Assembly: GCF_900114185.1 (NCBI RefSeq)
Contig: NZ_FOSE01000005.1
Span: 310,001-374,000, forward strand
Direction of reading: 5' to 3'
Source of the DNA: Cellulomonas sp. KH9
GTDB lineage: Bacteria; Actinomycetota; Actinomycetes; Actinomycetales; Cellulomonadaceae
Length of the DNA stretch: 64,000 bases
This document shows, piece after piece, positions 27,187 through 34,851 of the stretch. How positions within the stretch are numbered: position 1 is the first letter of the stretch; each line of letters opens with the position of its first letter. The notes beneath the pieces are model-generated. The model did no database searches. It had not been told where the DNA came from and saw nothing but the letters and a program-made list of their open reading frames with translations. The position numbers were made by a program, and so were the translations under genes.

Positions 27187-27411
27187 GGCCCCTCGATCAC
27201 GACGTCGCACGTCGGGCGGCCCTCCGGGAGGCCCGGGAGGTACATGCCGCGGTCGCGTTCAGCACCGCGATGAGCCCGCGCACCCCGGCAGGACGAGATC
27301 GAGCCGGCAGCTTCTGCTTCCGGGGGCGGACGACGACAGGTGAGCCCGCAGCGTGCGATCACCCGCGCTCAACCTCGGCTGCCGATCGGTGGCCGTCGGC
27401 CGGGCCGGGGC

Positions 27412-27492
27412 TCACTGCTCGCCCCGCATCCAGTCGACGACGTCCATGAACGTCGCGGCGCGCGACGGGCGCCCGCGCCGGGTCGCCCCGCC
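27412..27492 (-). pseudogene. C-terminal gene fragment (26 codons)
   Basis: Open frame bounded upstream by TAG (27495-27493) and ending in TGA. Residues RAATFMDVVDWMRGEQ have a normal protein composition, unlike the surrounding shadow frames. Parent gene unknown. Confidence 0.3.
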
Positions 27493-28048
27493 CTAGCGAT
27501 CGCGCCATATGCCGTGGGGCCCGGGCCCCTGCGCTCCCAGGGCGTCCACCCGGACCATCCCCGAATCTGCGACACCGAGCCCGCGGAACTCCAGCGCACC
27601 CCACGAGCTTGCAGCCCGCATCTCGGCGTTTAGGTATAGCTGACCCCTCGCTGCCCCCCTCGCTGCCCGAATCCAGTCCTCACTCGACCGCCACGCGGGT
27701 TCACCCGGACGGGCGATGTCGGCCCGGTGGCCGTCTTGACCTGCGGGCTGTCGACGAGCCCATCGCGCCTGGAGAGTGCCCTCGCCAGCTCGTTGCCACA
27801 GCCGGGTACCCCCTGGTCGATGGGCCCGATCACACAGCGAAGTCGGCCGATGGGGCTCCGGAAGCCTTGCTTCCGGGACTGGAGTCATCGAGGCGAAACA
27901 CCTAGTCAGCGCACATTATCTGCGTCGCGCCACAACACGGTTCGACGCGCCTGCAGGTGGCTCTGGATCGGGCCGCCTACCGCACGCCGTGGTTGCTTGC
28001 AAGTCGGGAAGAGATGTATCCGTTATCGCACTGTGATGATCACTGCAA

Positions 28049-28065
28049 CAGGGTTGCGAACCCTG
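28049..28065. promoter_or_regulatory. Inverted repeat upstream of the accessory operon
   Basis: CAGGGTT-GCG-AACCCTG, perfect arms, 92 nt before the GTG of the SDR gene. A further GTTGC/GCAAC pairing overlaps it. It is a candidate operator. Confidence 0.45.
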
Positions 28066-28156
28066 CAACCAGCCCTCTACGTTCGACCACCGGGGCAGGC
28101 GATCACAGCACGGGTCTGCTCCGCGTCCACACCGTGACGACGAGAGGAACGACCTA

Positions 28157-28909
28157 GTGCCAGCGCAGTTCGGACCGAAAGAACCTCGCACCGTGCTCGT
28201 TACGGGAGGGGGCACGGGCATGGGCCGAGCCATTGCGCGGCGATTTCTCACAGAGGGGGCAGAGACCTACATCCTTGGTCGCCGCCCGGACGTCTTGGCG
28301 CGCGCCGTCGAGGAGAGCGCCTCCGGGTCGATGCACGCGATCCCGGTCGACCTCACCGATTCTGCGGGGGTCCTGGGCGTGGTCGAGACCCTCGCTGGGC
28401 GTGAGATCGACGTGCTCGTCAATAACGCCGGAGGTGTCGGCGGGCCGGCCGGCGGAGGACTCGAAGCCACCTTCGACAGGTTTCGCGGCCTGCTCGAACA
28501 GAACCTCCTGTCCGCGATGATGTTGACCGAAGCGCTGTGGCCCTCCCTGTCGCGGCCGGGTGGACGCATCGTCAACATCAGTTCGATTGCAGGTCAGCGA
28601 GGCGGCGGCGGCGCCTACGGTGCCGCGAAGGCCGGACTCGTGGCGTGGAGCCTCGAGCTCGCGGCGCGCGGCGGGCCGCACGGGATCACCGTCAACGCCG
28701 TGGCCCCCGGCTACGTCCAGGACACCGAGTTCTTCGACGAGTCCGGACGCTCGGCGCGTCACGACAACCTGGTGGCACAGACCCTCGTCGGACGCGCCGG
28801 GACCCCGGACGACATCGCCGGGGCGGTGGCCTTCCTCGCGTCGGACGACGCGTCGTGGGTGACCGGGCAGGTGCTGAGCGTCAATGGCGGCGCACTCCTG
28901 GGTCGGTGA
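28157..28909 (+). CDS. Short-chain dehydrogenase/reductase (FabG-like), first gene of the accessory operon
   Basis: A complete classical SDR of 250 residues: cofactor loop TGGGTGMG (16-23), NNAG (89-92), catalytic Ser142/143, Tyr154 and Lys158 (ISSIAGQRGGGGAYGAAKAG), and the C-terminal SVNGG. The position after beta2 reads GRR, typical of NADPH preference. It probably reduces a ketone or oxidises an alcohol in the operon's product. GTG 28157 has GAGAGGA 9 nt upstream. Base composition and codon use look less GC-extreme than in neighbouring core genes. The next gene starts 5 nt after its stop. Confidence 0.9.
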   Translation: MPAQFGPKEPRTVLVTGGGTGMGRAIARRFLTEGAETYILGRRPDVLARAVEESASGSMHAIPVDLTDSAGVLGVVETLAGREIDVLVNNAGGVGGPAGGGLEATFDRFRGLLEQNLLSAMMLTEALWPSLSRPGGRIVNISSIAGQRGGGGAYGAAKAGLVAWSLELAARGGPHGITVNAVAPGYVQDTEFFDESGRSARHDNLVAQTLVGRAGTPDDIAGAVAFLASDDASWVTGQVLSVNGGALLGR

Positions 28910-28914
28910 CCCGG

Positions 28915-29929
28915 ATGGACCAGATCGCGACCGCGACAAGACCCCCCCCGCATTCTGTACCTGTTCCCGGACAGAGCCAGCTCGGCGTCCCGGCTCTGGG
29001 AGGAACGCTCGTTCTGGCCAGCTTATCGAGATGTCGCGCTGCGGAGCGGCCTGGATTTCGACGTCGCAGTCCCCGAGCACGTCGTGCTTTCCGCGGGACT
29101 GGCGTACTGGAATGGCGCGCCACTCGACCCCGCCCGGGACATCATTGTCCACGACATTCGCAGCGGACCAGTTCACGATGTCGACCTGTGGACCAGCATC
29201 ACGCTCGTCAGATCGCTTGAGGCGCTCGGTTTCTGGACGGCGATCGGGCTGGACGATGCGATCCTCTTCAACGACAAGCACGCGACCACGGTCGAGCTCG
29301 CGGACTCCCCCGTCCTGGTGATCCCATCCGTCCGGGTGACGACGGGAAGGGACACCGACCGGCTCCCCTACCAGGAGTTCGTCCCGGACGACTGGTTCCC
29401 GGTCTTTACCAAGCCTGCGTCATGGGGCCGTGGGCTCGGCTGCGTGCTCTGCCCCGATCGGGCGACGCTCGACGCTGTGCTGGGGCTCGCCTCGGGCAGC
29501 GGCGCGTGCATGCTCGTCCAGCCGTCCGTCGGAGAGGTCGTCGCCGACACCCGCGTGGTGGCGGTCGAGGGCCATGTCGTCGCGGCGTACGACCGGATCC
29601 CCACCAGTTCGTCCCATGTGGCGAACGTCAGCCGCGGGGCGAGCGTGCGACCCCGGGCGTACGTGGAGCAGGCGCTGCACGAGCTCGTCACCCTGGTCCA
29701 CGAGCGGTTCGACCTGCCGTATGTATGCGTCGACGTTCTGGTGAACGCGAGGGGTGAGCTCCACCTCTCAGAGCTGGAGCTGGACGGCGCGGTCTCTGCG
29801 CTGTTCGACGACCCCGAGGCGATGGACCGGGTGGTCGGTGGACGGTTCCGCGCCTACGCAGCTCGCCTCGAGCGGCACACCCGTGAACGGACCCTGACGG
29901 CCACCCCGGTGGGAGGGGTGCGCCCATGA
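28915..29929 (+). CDS. RimK-like ATP-grasp ligase with a C8 homopolymer frameshift near its 5' end
   Basis: From ATG 28915, 5 nt after the SDR stop, the frame reads MDQIATATRPP and then hits a run of eight C (28942-28949). With seven C it would continue as RILYLFPDRASSASRLWEER and FWPAYRDVALRSGLDFDVAV into the body that is open to 29929; with eight C the body is out of frame. Without correction only a product from GTG 29084 (281 residues) is possible. The body has ATP-grasp features: PVFTKPASWGRGLGC (ATP-lysine and Gly-rich loop), NVSRGA, and the Mg-binding-type end YVCVDVLVNARGELHLSELE. Likely an amide- or peptide-bond-forming ligase; substrate unknown. The stop overlaps the next ATG (ATGA). 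Confidence 0.75.
28942..28949 (+). repeat. C8 homopolymer at the 5' end of the ATP-grasp gene
   Basis: Eight C in a row just inside the gene; one C fewer restores an uninterrupted reading frame from ATG 28915. It is a candidate slippage or phase-variation site, or an assembly indel. Confidence 0.85.
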
Positions 29930-30900
29930 CGACCACGATCGGCACCCTGACCGACGACCAACTGCGCTCCGCTGCTGCCCGATCCCTGCCGGCCGGTCCT
30001 GACGGCGCACAGCCCGGTCCCTGGACCTACGCCGAGCTCAGCGCGGCAGCCTGGGAGCGAGCCGAGGTCGATGGCAGCCTCGTTGTCGCGAGCGGCGGCA
30101 CTACCGGCGCCGCGAAGATCGTCGCGCTCGCGCCGCACCTCGGCGTGCCCCTCGTGACTGCCGCCTGGCAGCCGCTCGGCCAGGGCGACGTCCTGCTCAA
30201 CCTGTTCCCGCCCGGGCGCATGTGGGGGGCCCACTACTTCTACAACGCCGTGGCGCTGCACTCCCGTGCCGCCACGGTCCCTATGGGCGCACTGGCGGCG
30301 CAGGAGCTCACGGCGTGGGCCGACGTCATCACCGAGCTCGGCGTGACCGCGCTCGCCGGGGCACCCAACGTCCTCGCCCGGTTCGCCGAGGCGGTGGACC
30401 GCACGGGGATCCGACTGCCCGTGAGGTCGGTCCTGTGGTCGGCCGAGCCGCTCACCGCGGGACACGCCGCCACCCTTGCTGCAACATTCCCCGGCGCCGG
30501 GTTGTGGGGCAACTACGGGTCCATCGAGACCTTCGTCATCGGGGTGAGCCGGCCGGGCTGCGGGCCCGGCGTGCAGCACCTCCTCGCCGGGCAGCAGATC
30601 GAGCTCGACGACGCTGGTGCGCTCCTGACCCGGGCGGGCGACGGGTGGCCGGTAGCCGCGTGGCGCTTCCGCCTCGGCGACCGCATCGCGAGCGCGACGT
30701 GCCCGTGCGGTGACGGTGACCCGTTCCGGGTGCTTGGACGTGCCGACGACGCATTCAAGCTCTACGGCGGCCGCGTTCCGCGTGCTGTGCCGCAACCACG
30801 GATACCTCCGCGCGGTCGCGGACCGTGGCCTCACGGCGCTGGTCCTGACCCCGGAGAGCTCCCGTGCCCAGGCCGAGGCCGTGCTCGCCGAGTCCGGTGA
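29926..30900 (+). CDS. AMP-forming acyl/aryl adenylating ligase, C-terminally replaced
   Basis: Homologous to the PaaK-like adenylate-forming family: ATP-binding SLVVASGGTTGAAKIVAL (about 48-65), GAPNVLARF, LWSAEPLTAG, GLWGNYGSIETFVIG (motif A5-like), and FRVLGRADDAFKLYGG (about 268-283) where the swivel domain begins. After KLYGG the sequence (RVPRAVPQPRIPP...) is no longer protein-like and the expected C-terminal domain of about 100 residues is missing. The end overlaps the second ATP-grasp gene. I infer a deletion at about 30770-30785. The catalytic Lys of the swivel domain is therefore lost, so activity is doubtful. Confidence 0.75.
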   Translation: MTTTIGTLTDDQLRSAAARSLPAGPDGAQPGPWTYAELSAAAWERAEVDGSLVVASGGTTGAAKIVALAPHLGVPLVTAAWQPLGQGDVLLNLFPPGRMWGAHYFYNAVALHSRAATVPMGALAAQELTAWADVITELGVTALAGAPNVLARFAEAVDRTGIRLPVRSVLWSAEPLTAGHAATLAATFPGAGLWGNYGSIETFVIGVSRPGCGPGVQHLLAGQQIELDDAGALLTRAGDGWPVAAWRFRLGDRIASATCPCGDGDPFRVLGRADDAFKLYGGRVPRAVPQPRIPPRGRGPWPHGAGPDPGELPCPGRGRARRVR

Positions 30901-32095
30901 GCTCGCCGGGCTCGTCGGCGAGGTCGCCTACGTCTCGGGCGAGATGGACACCGAGTCGTCGTTCACCCCCGGCGCCTTCGCCGCACTCGAGCGCTGGCGG
31001 GATGAGTACCGGATCGTGGGCGTCTTCGCGATGGAGGAGATGCTCGTCGAGCCGGCCGGCCTCGTGTGCGATGTCCTGGGACTCCCGTCACCCGGGCTGC
31101 GTGCGAGCCGGGTGTGCCGCAGCAAGTACCTGCAGCGCTCCTACATCCACGGGTACCGACCCCGCTCGCTCACCATCGCCCCGGGCACCCGTGGAGCCGT
31201 CGAGCTCGACGCCGTCCACTACCCCGCCGTGCTCAAGCCGGCAGCCCGGCACGCCAGCTCCGGCGTCATCGCCTGCGCGACCGCCGACGAGGTCGCGCGG
31301 TCACTGTCGGACTACCCCGCTCACGAGACGCTGCTGCTCGAGCACCAGATCGACGGTCCCGAGTTCTCCGTGGAGTCGTTGGTGCAGGACGGGAGGATCG
31401 TGTTCGCCTCGGTGACCGAGAAGCGGACCACCGAGGGCGGCAGCCGCTCGTTCGTCGAGCTCTGCCACACCGTGCCGGCGGGTGACGTGCGGGTCGGCGG
31501 CACGGGGGTCGTCGAGGCCGTGCTCGACGCGAACCGCGACGTGCTCGAGGCGCTCGACTACCAGGACGGCATCACCCACTCCGAGTGGCGGGTCACCGAG
31601 GACGGCGAGGTGTACCTCATGGAGATCGCCTCCCGGACACCCGGCGACGGCATCACGCTGCTCTACGCCCTCGCGTGCGGCGAACCGCTCGAGCCGCAGG
31701 TGATCCGGATCGCGCTCGGTGAGCGCGCAGAGCTCGCCGCGCCCCGTCGGTATGCCCGCCAGGTCTACCTCGACCACGCACCCGGCGTCCTGCGTGACGT
31801 CGTCGTCGACTGGCCCGGTGTCCAGCCCACCTGGGTCGGACCGACGCAGATGTGGCCCACCCTCCCGCCGGGCGCACCCGGAGACCCCGCCACGCTGCGC
31901 GGCGTTCTCGTCCTCGCCGAGCGAGGGACCGAGCTGCGCAAGCTGCGGTCGTCGGACGACCGGGTCGTGACGTTCTTCCTCGATGCGGACACCCCGGCGG
32001 AGCTCGACGAGCTGGAGTCCGTCGTCCGGCGAGCGGTCCACATCATCGCCGAACCGGCTCACTCCGACCGTGTCCTTGAGACGGTCCCGTGCTGA
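30710..32095 (+). CDS. Second ATP-grasp ligase (BacD/PurK-like)
   Basis: A 461-residue frame from GTG 30710; the recognisable part begins at about residue 24 (AFRVLCRNHGYLRAVADRG) and the first part is out-of-frame ligase sequence, so a start at GTG 30782 is equally likely. The ATP-grasp fold is clear: YPAVLKPAARHASSGVI, TLLLEHQIDGPEFSVESLV, HSEWRVTEDGEVYLMEIASR with the Mg-binding Glu residues, and a C-terminal domain of about 100 residues as in L-amino-acid ligases. The role would be to join a carboxylate to an amine. The stop overlaps the MBL gene (GTGCTGA). Confidence 0.8.
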   Translation: MTVTRSGCLDVPTTHSSSTAAAFRVLCRNHGYLRAVADRGLTALVLTPESSRAQAEAVLAESGELAGLVGEVAYVSGEMDTESSFTPGAFAALERWRDEYRIVGVFAMEEMLVEPAGLVCDVLGLPSPGLRASRVCRSKYLQRSYIHGYRPRSLTIAPGTRGAVELDAVHYPAVLKPAARHASSGVIACATADEVARSLSDYPAHETLLLEHQIDGPEFSVESLVQDGRIVFASVTEKRTTEGGSRSFVELCHTVPAGDVRVGGTGVVEAVLDANRDVLEALDYQDGITHSEWRVTEDGEVYLMEIASRTPGDGITLLYALACGEPLEPQVIRIALGERAELAAPRRYARQVYLDHAPGVLRDVVVDWPGVQPTWVGPTQMWPTLPPGAPGDPATLRGVLVLAERGTELRKLRSSDDRVVTFFLDADTPAELDELESVVRRAVHIIAEPAHSDRVLETVPC

Positions 32096-32784
32096 TCCGG
32101 TCGGTGGTCGCCGACGCGTTCGAGACCACCTGCCGCCTGGTCGGGTCCGACCGTTCGGCCTCCTGCGTCGTCGTCGACCCGGGCATGGGGATCGCGGAGC
32201 GTCTGCCGGGGATCCTGGACGCGCACCGCAGAGCGGTTGCAGGGGTGCTCCTGACGCACGGTCACCTCGACCACACCTACGCGGTGACCGACATCTGCAA
32301 CGCGTACGACGTGCCGTGCTACGTGCACCGAGCGGACCGGCCGATGCTCGACGACCCCATGCCGTGGCTCGGTTCCGAGTTCGGCCCGCAGTTCGAATCC
32401 GTCCTGCCTGAGGACTGGCAGTGGCACCCCCCGACGAACGTCGTGGAGGTCGCCGAGGGCGACAAGCTCGCGCTCGCGGGTCTGCGGTTCTCGGTTCACC
32501 ACACGCCGGGACACACGCCCGGCTCGGTCATGTACGGCTTCACCGGCGAGGGCGTGAGCTATCGGCTCGTAGGCGACGTCCTCTACGCGGGGACCATCGG
32601 ACGGACCGACATGCCCGGCGGCGACAGGGCGCAGACGCTCCACTCGCTGCGGCTCCTCCTGGCGGAGCCCGACGAACTGGTCCTGCTGACCGGGCACTTC
32701 GCGGACACGACCGTGGGAGCCGAGCGCGACACCAACCCGTTCATGGTCCAGGCCCGCGCCGCGGAGCCGGCGGCACGCGAGTGA
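32089..32784 (+). CDS. Metallo-beta-lactamase-fold hydrolase (glyoxalase II-like)
   Basis: A 231-residue MBL-fold protein: the zinc motif THGHLDHTY (HxHxDH), a following YVHRADRPML, HHTPGHTPGSVMYGF with the third His, GDVLYAGTIGRTD with the bridging Asp, and a final LLTGHF with the last His. All five ligand positions of a binuclear hydrolase are present. Such enzymes hydrolyse thioesters, lactones or other esters. In this operon it could release a product from a carrier or open a lactone; that is inference. GTG 32089 overlaps the end of the ATP-grasp gene, and its stop overlaps the next GTG (GTGA). Confidence 0.85.
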   Translation: MLIRSVVADAFETTCRLVGSDRSASCVVVDPGMGIAERLPGILDAHRRAVAGVLLTHGHLDHTYAVTDICNAYDVPCYVHRADRPMLDDPMPWLGSEFGPQFESVLPEDWQWHPPTNVVEVAEGDKLALAGLRFSVHHTPGHTPGSVMYGFTGEGVSYRLVGDVLYAGTIGRTDMPGGDRAQTLHSLRLLLAEPDELVLLTGHFADTTVGAERDTNPFMVQARAAEPAARE

Positions 32785-33266
32785 CCGGCCCCGGCATGAG
32801 CCTGGCAATGACCACGGGCCGGTGCTGGCAAGGACTCGCCGCGAGCGTGCCCGGGTACGCGCCGTCGCCCGACGACCGCACGGTGCTCGTCGGCGGCCAC
32901 CAGCTCGACGAGGCCGAGCGCCGGCTCCTTGACGGCCCCGGACCGACGTGGTTGACCGTGGCCGACGTCCGGGCGGGGCGGGCGGGGAGCGTGCTCGACC
33001 GGGTGCTCGCGCACGCGGACGCGGTGCACGTGCACGTCGACCTCGACGTGCACGACACGTCCCTCCCACCGGCGAACTCCTACGCCGCGCCGGGTGGCCT
33101 CACGCCCGGCGATGTGCGCGCCACGGTGCTCGACGCCGTCACGCGACTGCCGCTCGCGTCGGCGACCGTCGCCTCGTGGGACCCGACCCACGACGTCGAC
33201 GACCGCATGCGTGACGCAGCCCTGGGCCTGCTGGAGCTCCTGGGCACGCCTGCTCCGGCCCTGTGA
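32781..33266 (+). pseudogene. Ureohydrolase (arginase/agmatinase-like) C-terminal fragment
   Basis: The 161 residues from GTG 32781 start in the middle of an arginase-fold domain (PGMSLAMTTGRCW corresponds to the HGM-x-LA-x-LTG strand) and contain VHVHVDLDVHDTSLPPANSY and AAPGGLTPGDVRATVLDAV, that is, the C-terminal metal-binding DLDVxD region. The N-terminal half with the GDHS-like and DAHxD metal ligands is absent, and no start upstream fits. It overlaps the MBL gene by 4 nt. I infer a 5' truncation; the encoded enzyme would lack half of its Mn site. Intact homologs hydrolyse guanidino or formimino compounds. Confidence 0.7.
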
Positions 33267-33471
33267 GCCCGGACGACCACCTCCAGCCCGACCCCTGGCA
33301 GGTCGAGCTCGGAGAAGAACCGTCGCCCGAACCGCTCGACCGGCATACCTCGACCAGAGGCCGGCGCCGCCTGCCGCGGGCGACCGCCTGAGAGTCCACA
33401 CCTGTTCGCCCGGCCACCGCCGGGCCGCGTCCGCGAGCACCCCGGAGCAGCCCCATGCACCCCGGAACCAC
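33267..33471. other. Spacer after the accessory operon
   Basis: About 200 bp without a recognised gene before the hairpin at 33472. No direct repeat of the tRNA-Leu 3' end was seen. Confidence 0.4.
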
Positions 33472-33507
33472 GAAGCTCCCGGTCAGAGAACCCTGACCGG
33501 GAGCTTC
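33472..33507. terminator. Bidirectional hairpin between the accessory operon and tRNA-Leu
   Basis: GAAGCTCCCGGTCAG-AGAACC-CTGACCGGGAGCTTC, a perfect 15-bp stem, suited to end the operon on the plus strand and tRNA-Leu on the minus strand. A separate palindrome CTGCTCGAGCAG follows at 33512-33523. Confidence 0.75.
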
Positions 33508-33546
33508 GGTACTGCTCGAGCAGTTCCTTCCGGAACCACCCCACTG

Positions 33547-33629
33547 TGCGCGAGGCGGGATTTGAACCCGCACGCCCTTTCGGACACTGGCACCTGAAGC
33601 CAGCGCGTCTGCCGTTCCGCCACTCGCGC
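33547..33629 (-). tRNA. tRNA-Leu (CAG)
   Basis: The minus strand folds as a class II tRNA: acceptor GCGCGAG/CTCGCGC with A discriminator, anticodon arm CTGGC-TTCAGGT-GCCAG (anticodon CAG), long variable arm, T arm GCGGG-TTCAAAT-CCCGC. TAACTT at 33644-33639 is a plausible -10, 10 nt before the first base. CCA is not encoded. Confidence 0.95.
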
Positions 33630-33638
33630 GCGCCGCCA

Positions 33639-33644
33639 AAGTTA
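33639..33644 (-). promoter_or_regulatory. Candidate -10 of tRNA-Leu
   Basis: TAACTT on the minus strand, 10 nt upstream of tRNA position 1. The -35 element is not clear. Confidence 0.4.
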
Positions 33645-33810
33645 GCACGTCGAGGGCCTCGCCAGAAACACGGCCCCCGGGCCCGCGGCGGCAGCCTTGT
33701 ACCCACGGCTGCTGACCCCGTGAGAGCACGCCGCCCTCTTCCCATCCTGCCCTCCCCAGCACCTCCCCCTCTGCCCACCTTCCGACCCAGCCTCCAGCCC
33801 ACCCCGCAGC

Positions 33811-33871
33811 GACCACTGGTCAGTTGGGGGCATGTCGGAGGCAGTCAGGTACTCCCAGATGACCAGTGGTC
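33811..33871 (+). promoter_or_regulatory. Pair of GACCANTGGTC palindromes upstream of fhaA
   Basis: GACCACTGGTC (33811-33821) and GACCAGTGGTC (33861-33871) are each 11-bp palindromes and are exact reverse complements of one another, with centres exactly 50 bp apart. They lie about 260-320 nt before fhaA in the otherwise gene-free 33630-34134 gap. Candidate operators for the cell-division operon. Confidence 0.55.
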
Positions 33872-34134
33872 ACCAGAGGGAGGACCGAAGGGAGGCCGGA
33901 GAGACCGGTGGGGCGCCAGAGGGGCACCGGCCCGCCGTCCAGCCCTCGGACCAGGGGCGGGCCCGCCTCCTGGCGACCCGCCCACACCGCGCCGCGTGCA
34001 CCGTTCACCCTCCCAGGCACCCGTCCAGGCCGCCGCACGGATACCATCGACGCGGATCGTCGTCGCACCGCGCGGACGGACCGAGGGCAGGTGGGACGGG
34101 CGACCGGCCCGCCCGAGGTGGGAGGGAGGTGGAC

Positions 34135-34842
34135 GTGGGGTTCCTCGACAAGTTCGAGAACGGCGTGGAGCGCGTGGTGAACAACGCGTTCGCCCGGGCC
34201 TTCCGCAGCGAGGTCAAGCCCATCGAGCTGGCGGACGCGCTGCGCCGCGAGCTGGACGACCGCGCTGCCGTCGTCGGCCGTGACCGCACCGTGGTGCCCA
34301 ACGAGTTCACCATCGAGCTCTCGACCGCGGACTACGACCAGGTCGAGGCGTGGGGCGCGGAGGCCCTCGCGGAGGAGCTGGCCGCCAACGTCACGGAGCA
34401 CGCCGCGAGCCAGCACTACGCGTTCGTCGGCCCGGTCACCGTGTCCTTCAGCGAGAACACGGAGCAGGACGCCGGCCGGTTCGCTGTCCACAGCGCCACC
34501 GTGCGCGGCCCGGTGGCACCGGCGACCAACGCGGCACCCAGCCCGCGGCACCCGCTGATCGACATCGACGGTCAGCGCTACATCCTCACGGGCCCGGTCA
34601 CGGTCATCGGCCGCGGCTCGGAGGCCGACATCATCGTCGACGACCCGGGTGTGTCCCGCCGGCACCTCGAGATCCGGGTCACCCCGGACGGGGTCGTCGC
34701 CAGCGACATGGGCTCCACCAACGGACTGTTCGTCGAGGGGCACCAGGTGCCTGCGGCGACGCTGCTGGACGGCAACACGCTGACCATCGGCCGGACCCGG
34801 ATCCTCTTCTGGACCGGGGGCGACGCGGACGTGGACGAGTGA
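34135..34842 (+). CDS. fhaA: FhaA: DUF3662 and FHA domain protein
   Basis: FhaA binds phosphothreonine partners (in mycobacteria, phosphorylated MviN/CwlM) and links the Ser/Thr kinases to cell-wall synthesis. The 235 residues contain the N-terminal DUF3662 (MGFLDKFENGVERVVNNAFA, EVKPIELADALRRELDDRA) and a C-terminal FHA domain (VIGRGSEADIIVDDPGVSRRH, ASDMGSTNGLFVEG) with the Arg/Ser/His/Asn phosphopeptide-binding residues. GTG 34135 is chosen because GGGAGGGAGG precedes it and the conserved start follows. First gene of the operon. Confidence 0.95.
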   Translation: MGFLDKFENGVERVVNNAFARAFRSEVKPIELADALRRELDDRAAVVGRDRTVVPNEFTIELSTADYDQVEAWGAEALAEELAANVTEHAASQHYAFVGPVTVSFSENTEQDAGRFAVHSATVRGPVAPATNAAPSPRHPLIDIDGQRYILTGPVTVIGRGSEADIIVDDPGVSRRHLEIRVTPDGVVASDMGSTNGLFVEGHQVPAATLLDGNTLTIGRTRILFWTGGDADVDE

Positions 34843-34851
34843 TGCCGCGGC

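Larger units (their letters stand above)
27187..28156. other. Gene-poor, degraded segment before the accessory operon
   Basis: About 970 bp without a supportable gene. GC content visibly falls after about 27600. A minus-strand fragment at 27412-27492 ends RAATFMDVVDWMRGEQ and stop, has an in-frame TAG immediately upstream and looks like the C-terminal tail of a lost gene. A second short minus-strand frame at about 27179-27241 (MYLPGLPEGRPTCDVVIEG) is similarly suggestive. An inverted repeat lies at 28049-28065. I found no integrase, transposase or copy of the tRNA-Leu 3' end. Confidence 0.6.

Noticed and set aside
27600..28150. A possible transposase or integrase remnant in the low-GC stretch
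   Set aside because: No frame shows a recognisable catalytic motif and no terminal inverted repeats were seen.
33547..33629. tRNA-Leu as an att site with a downstream copy of its 3' end
   Set aside because: By eye no copy of the last 20-25 nt of the tRNA was found in 27100-33500.
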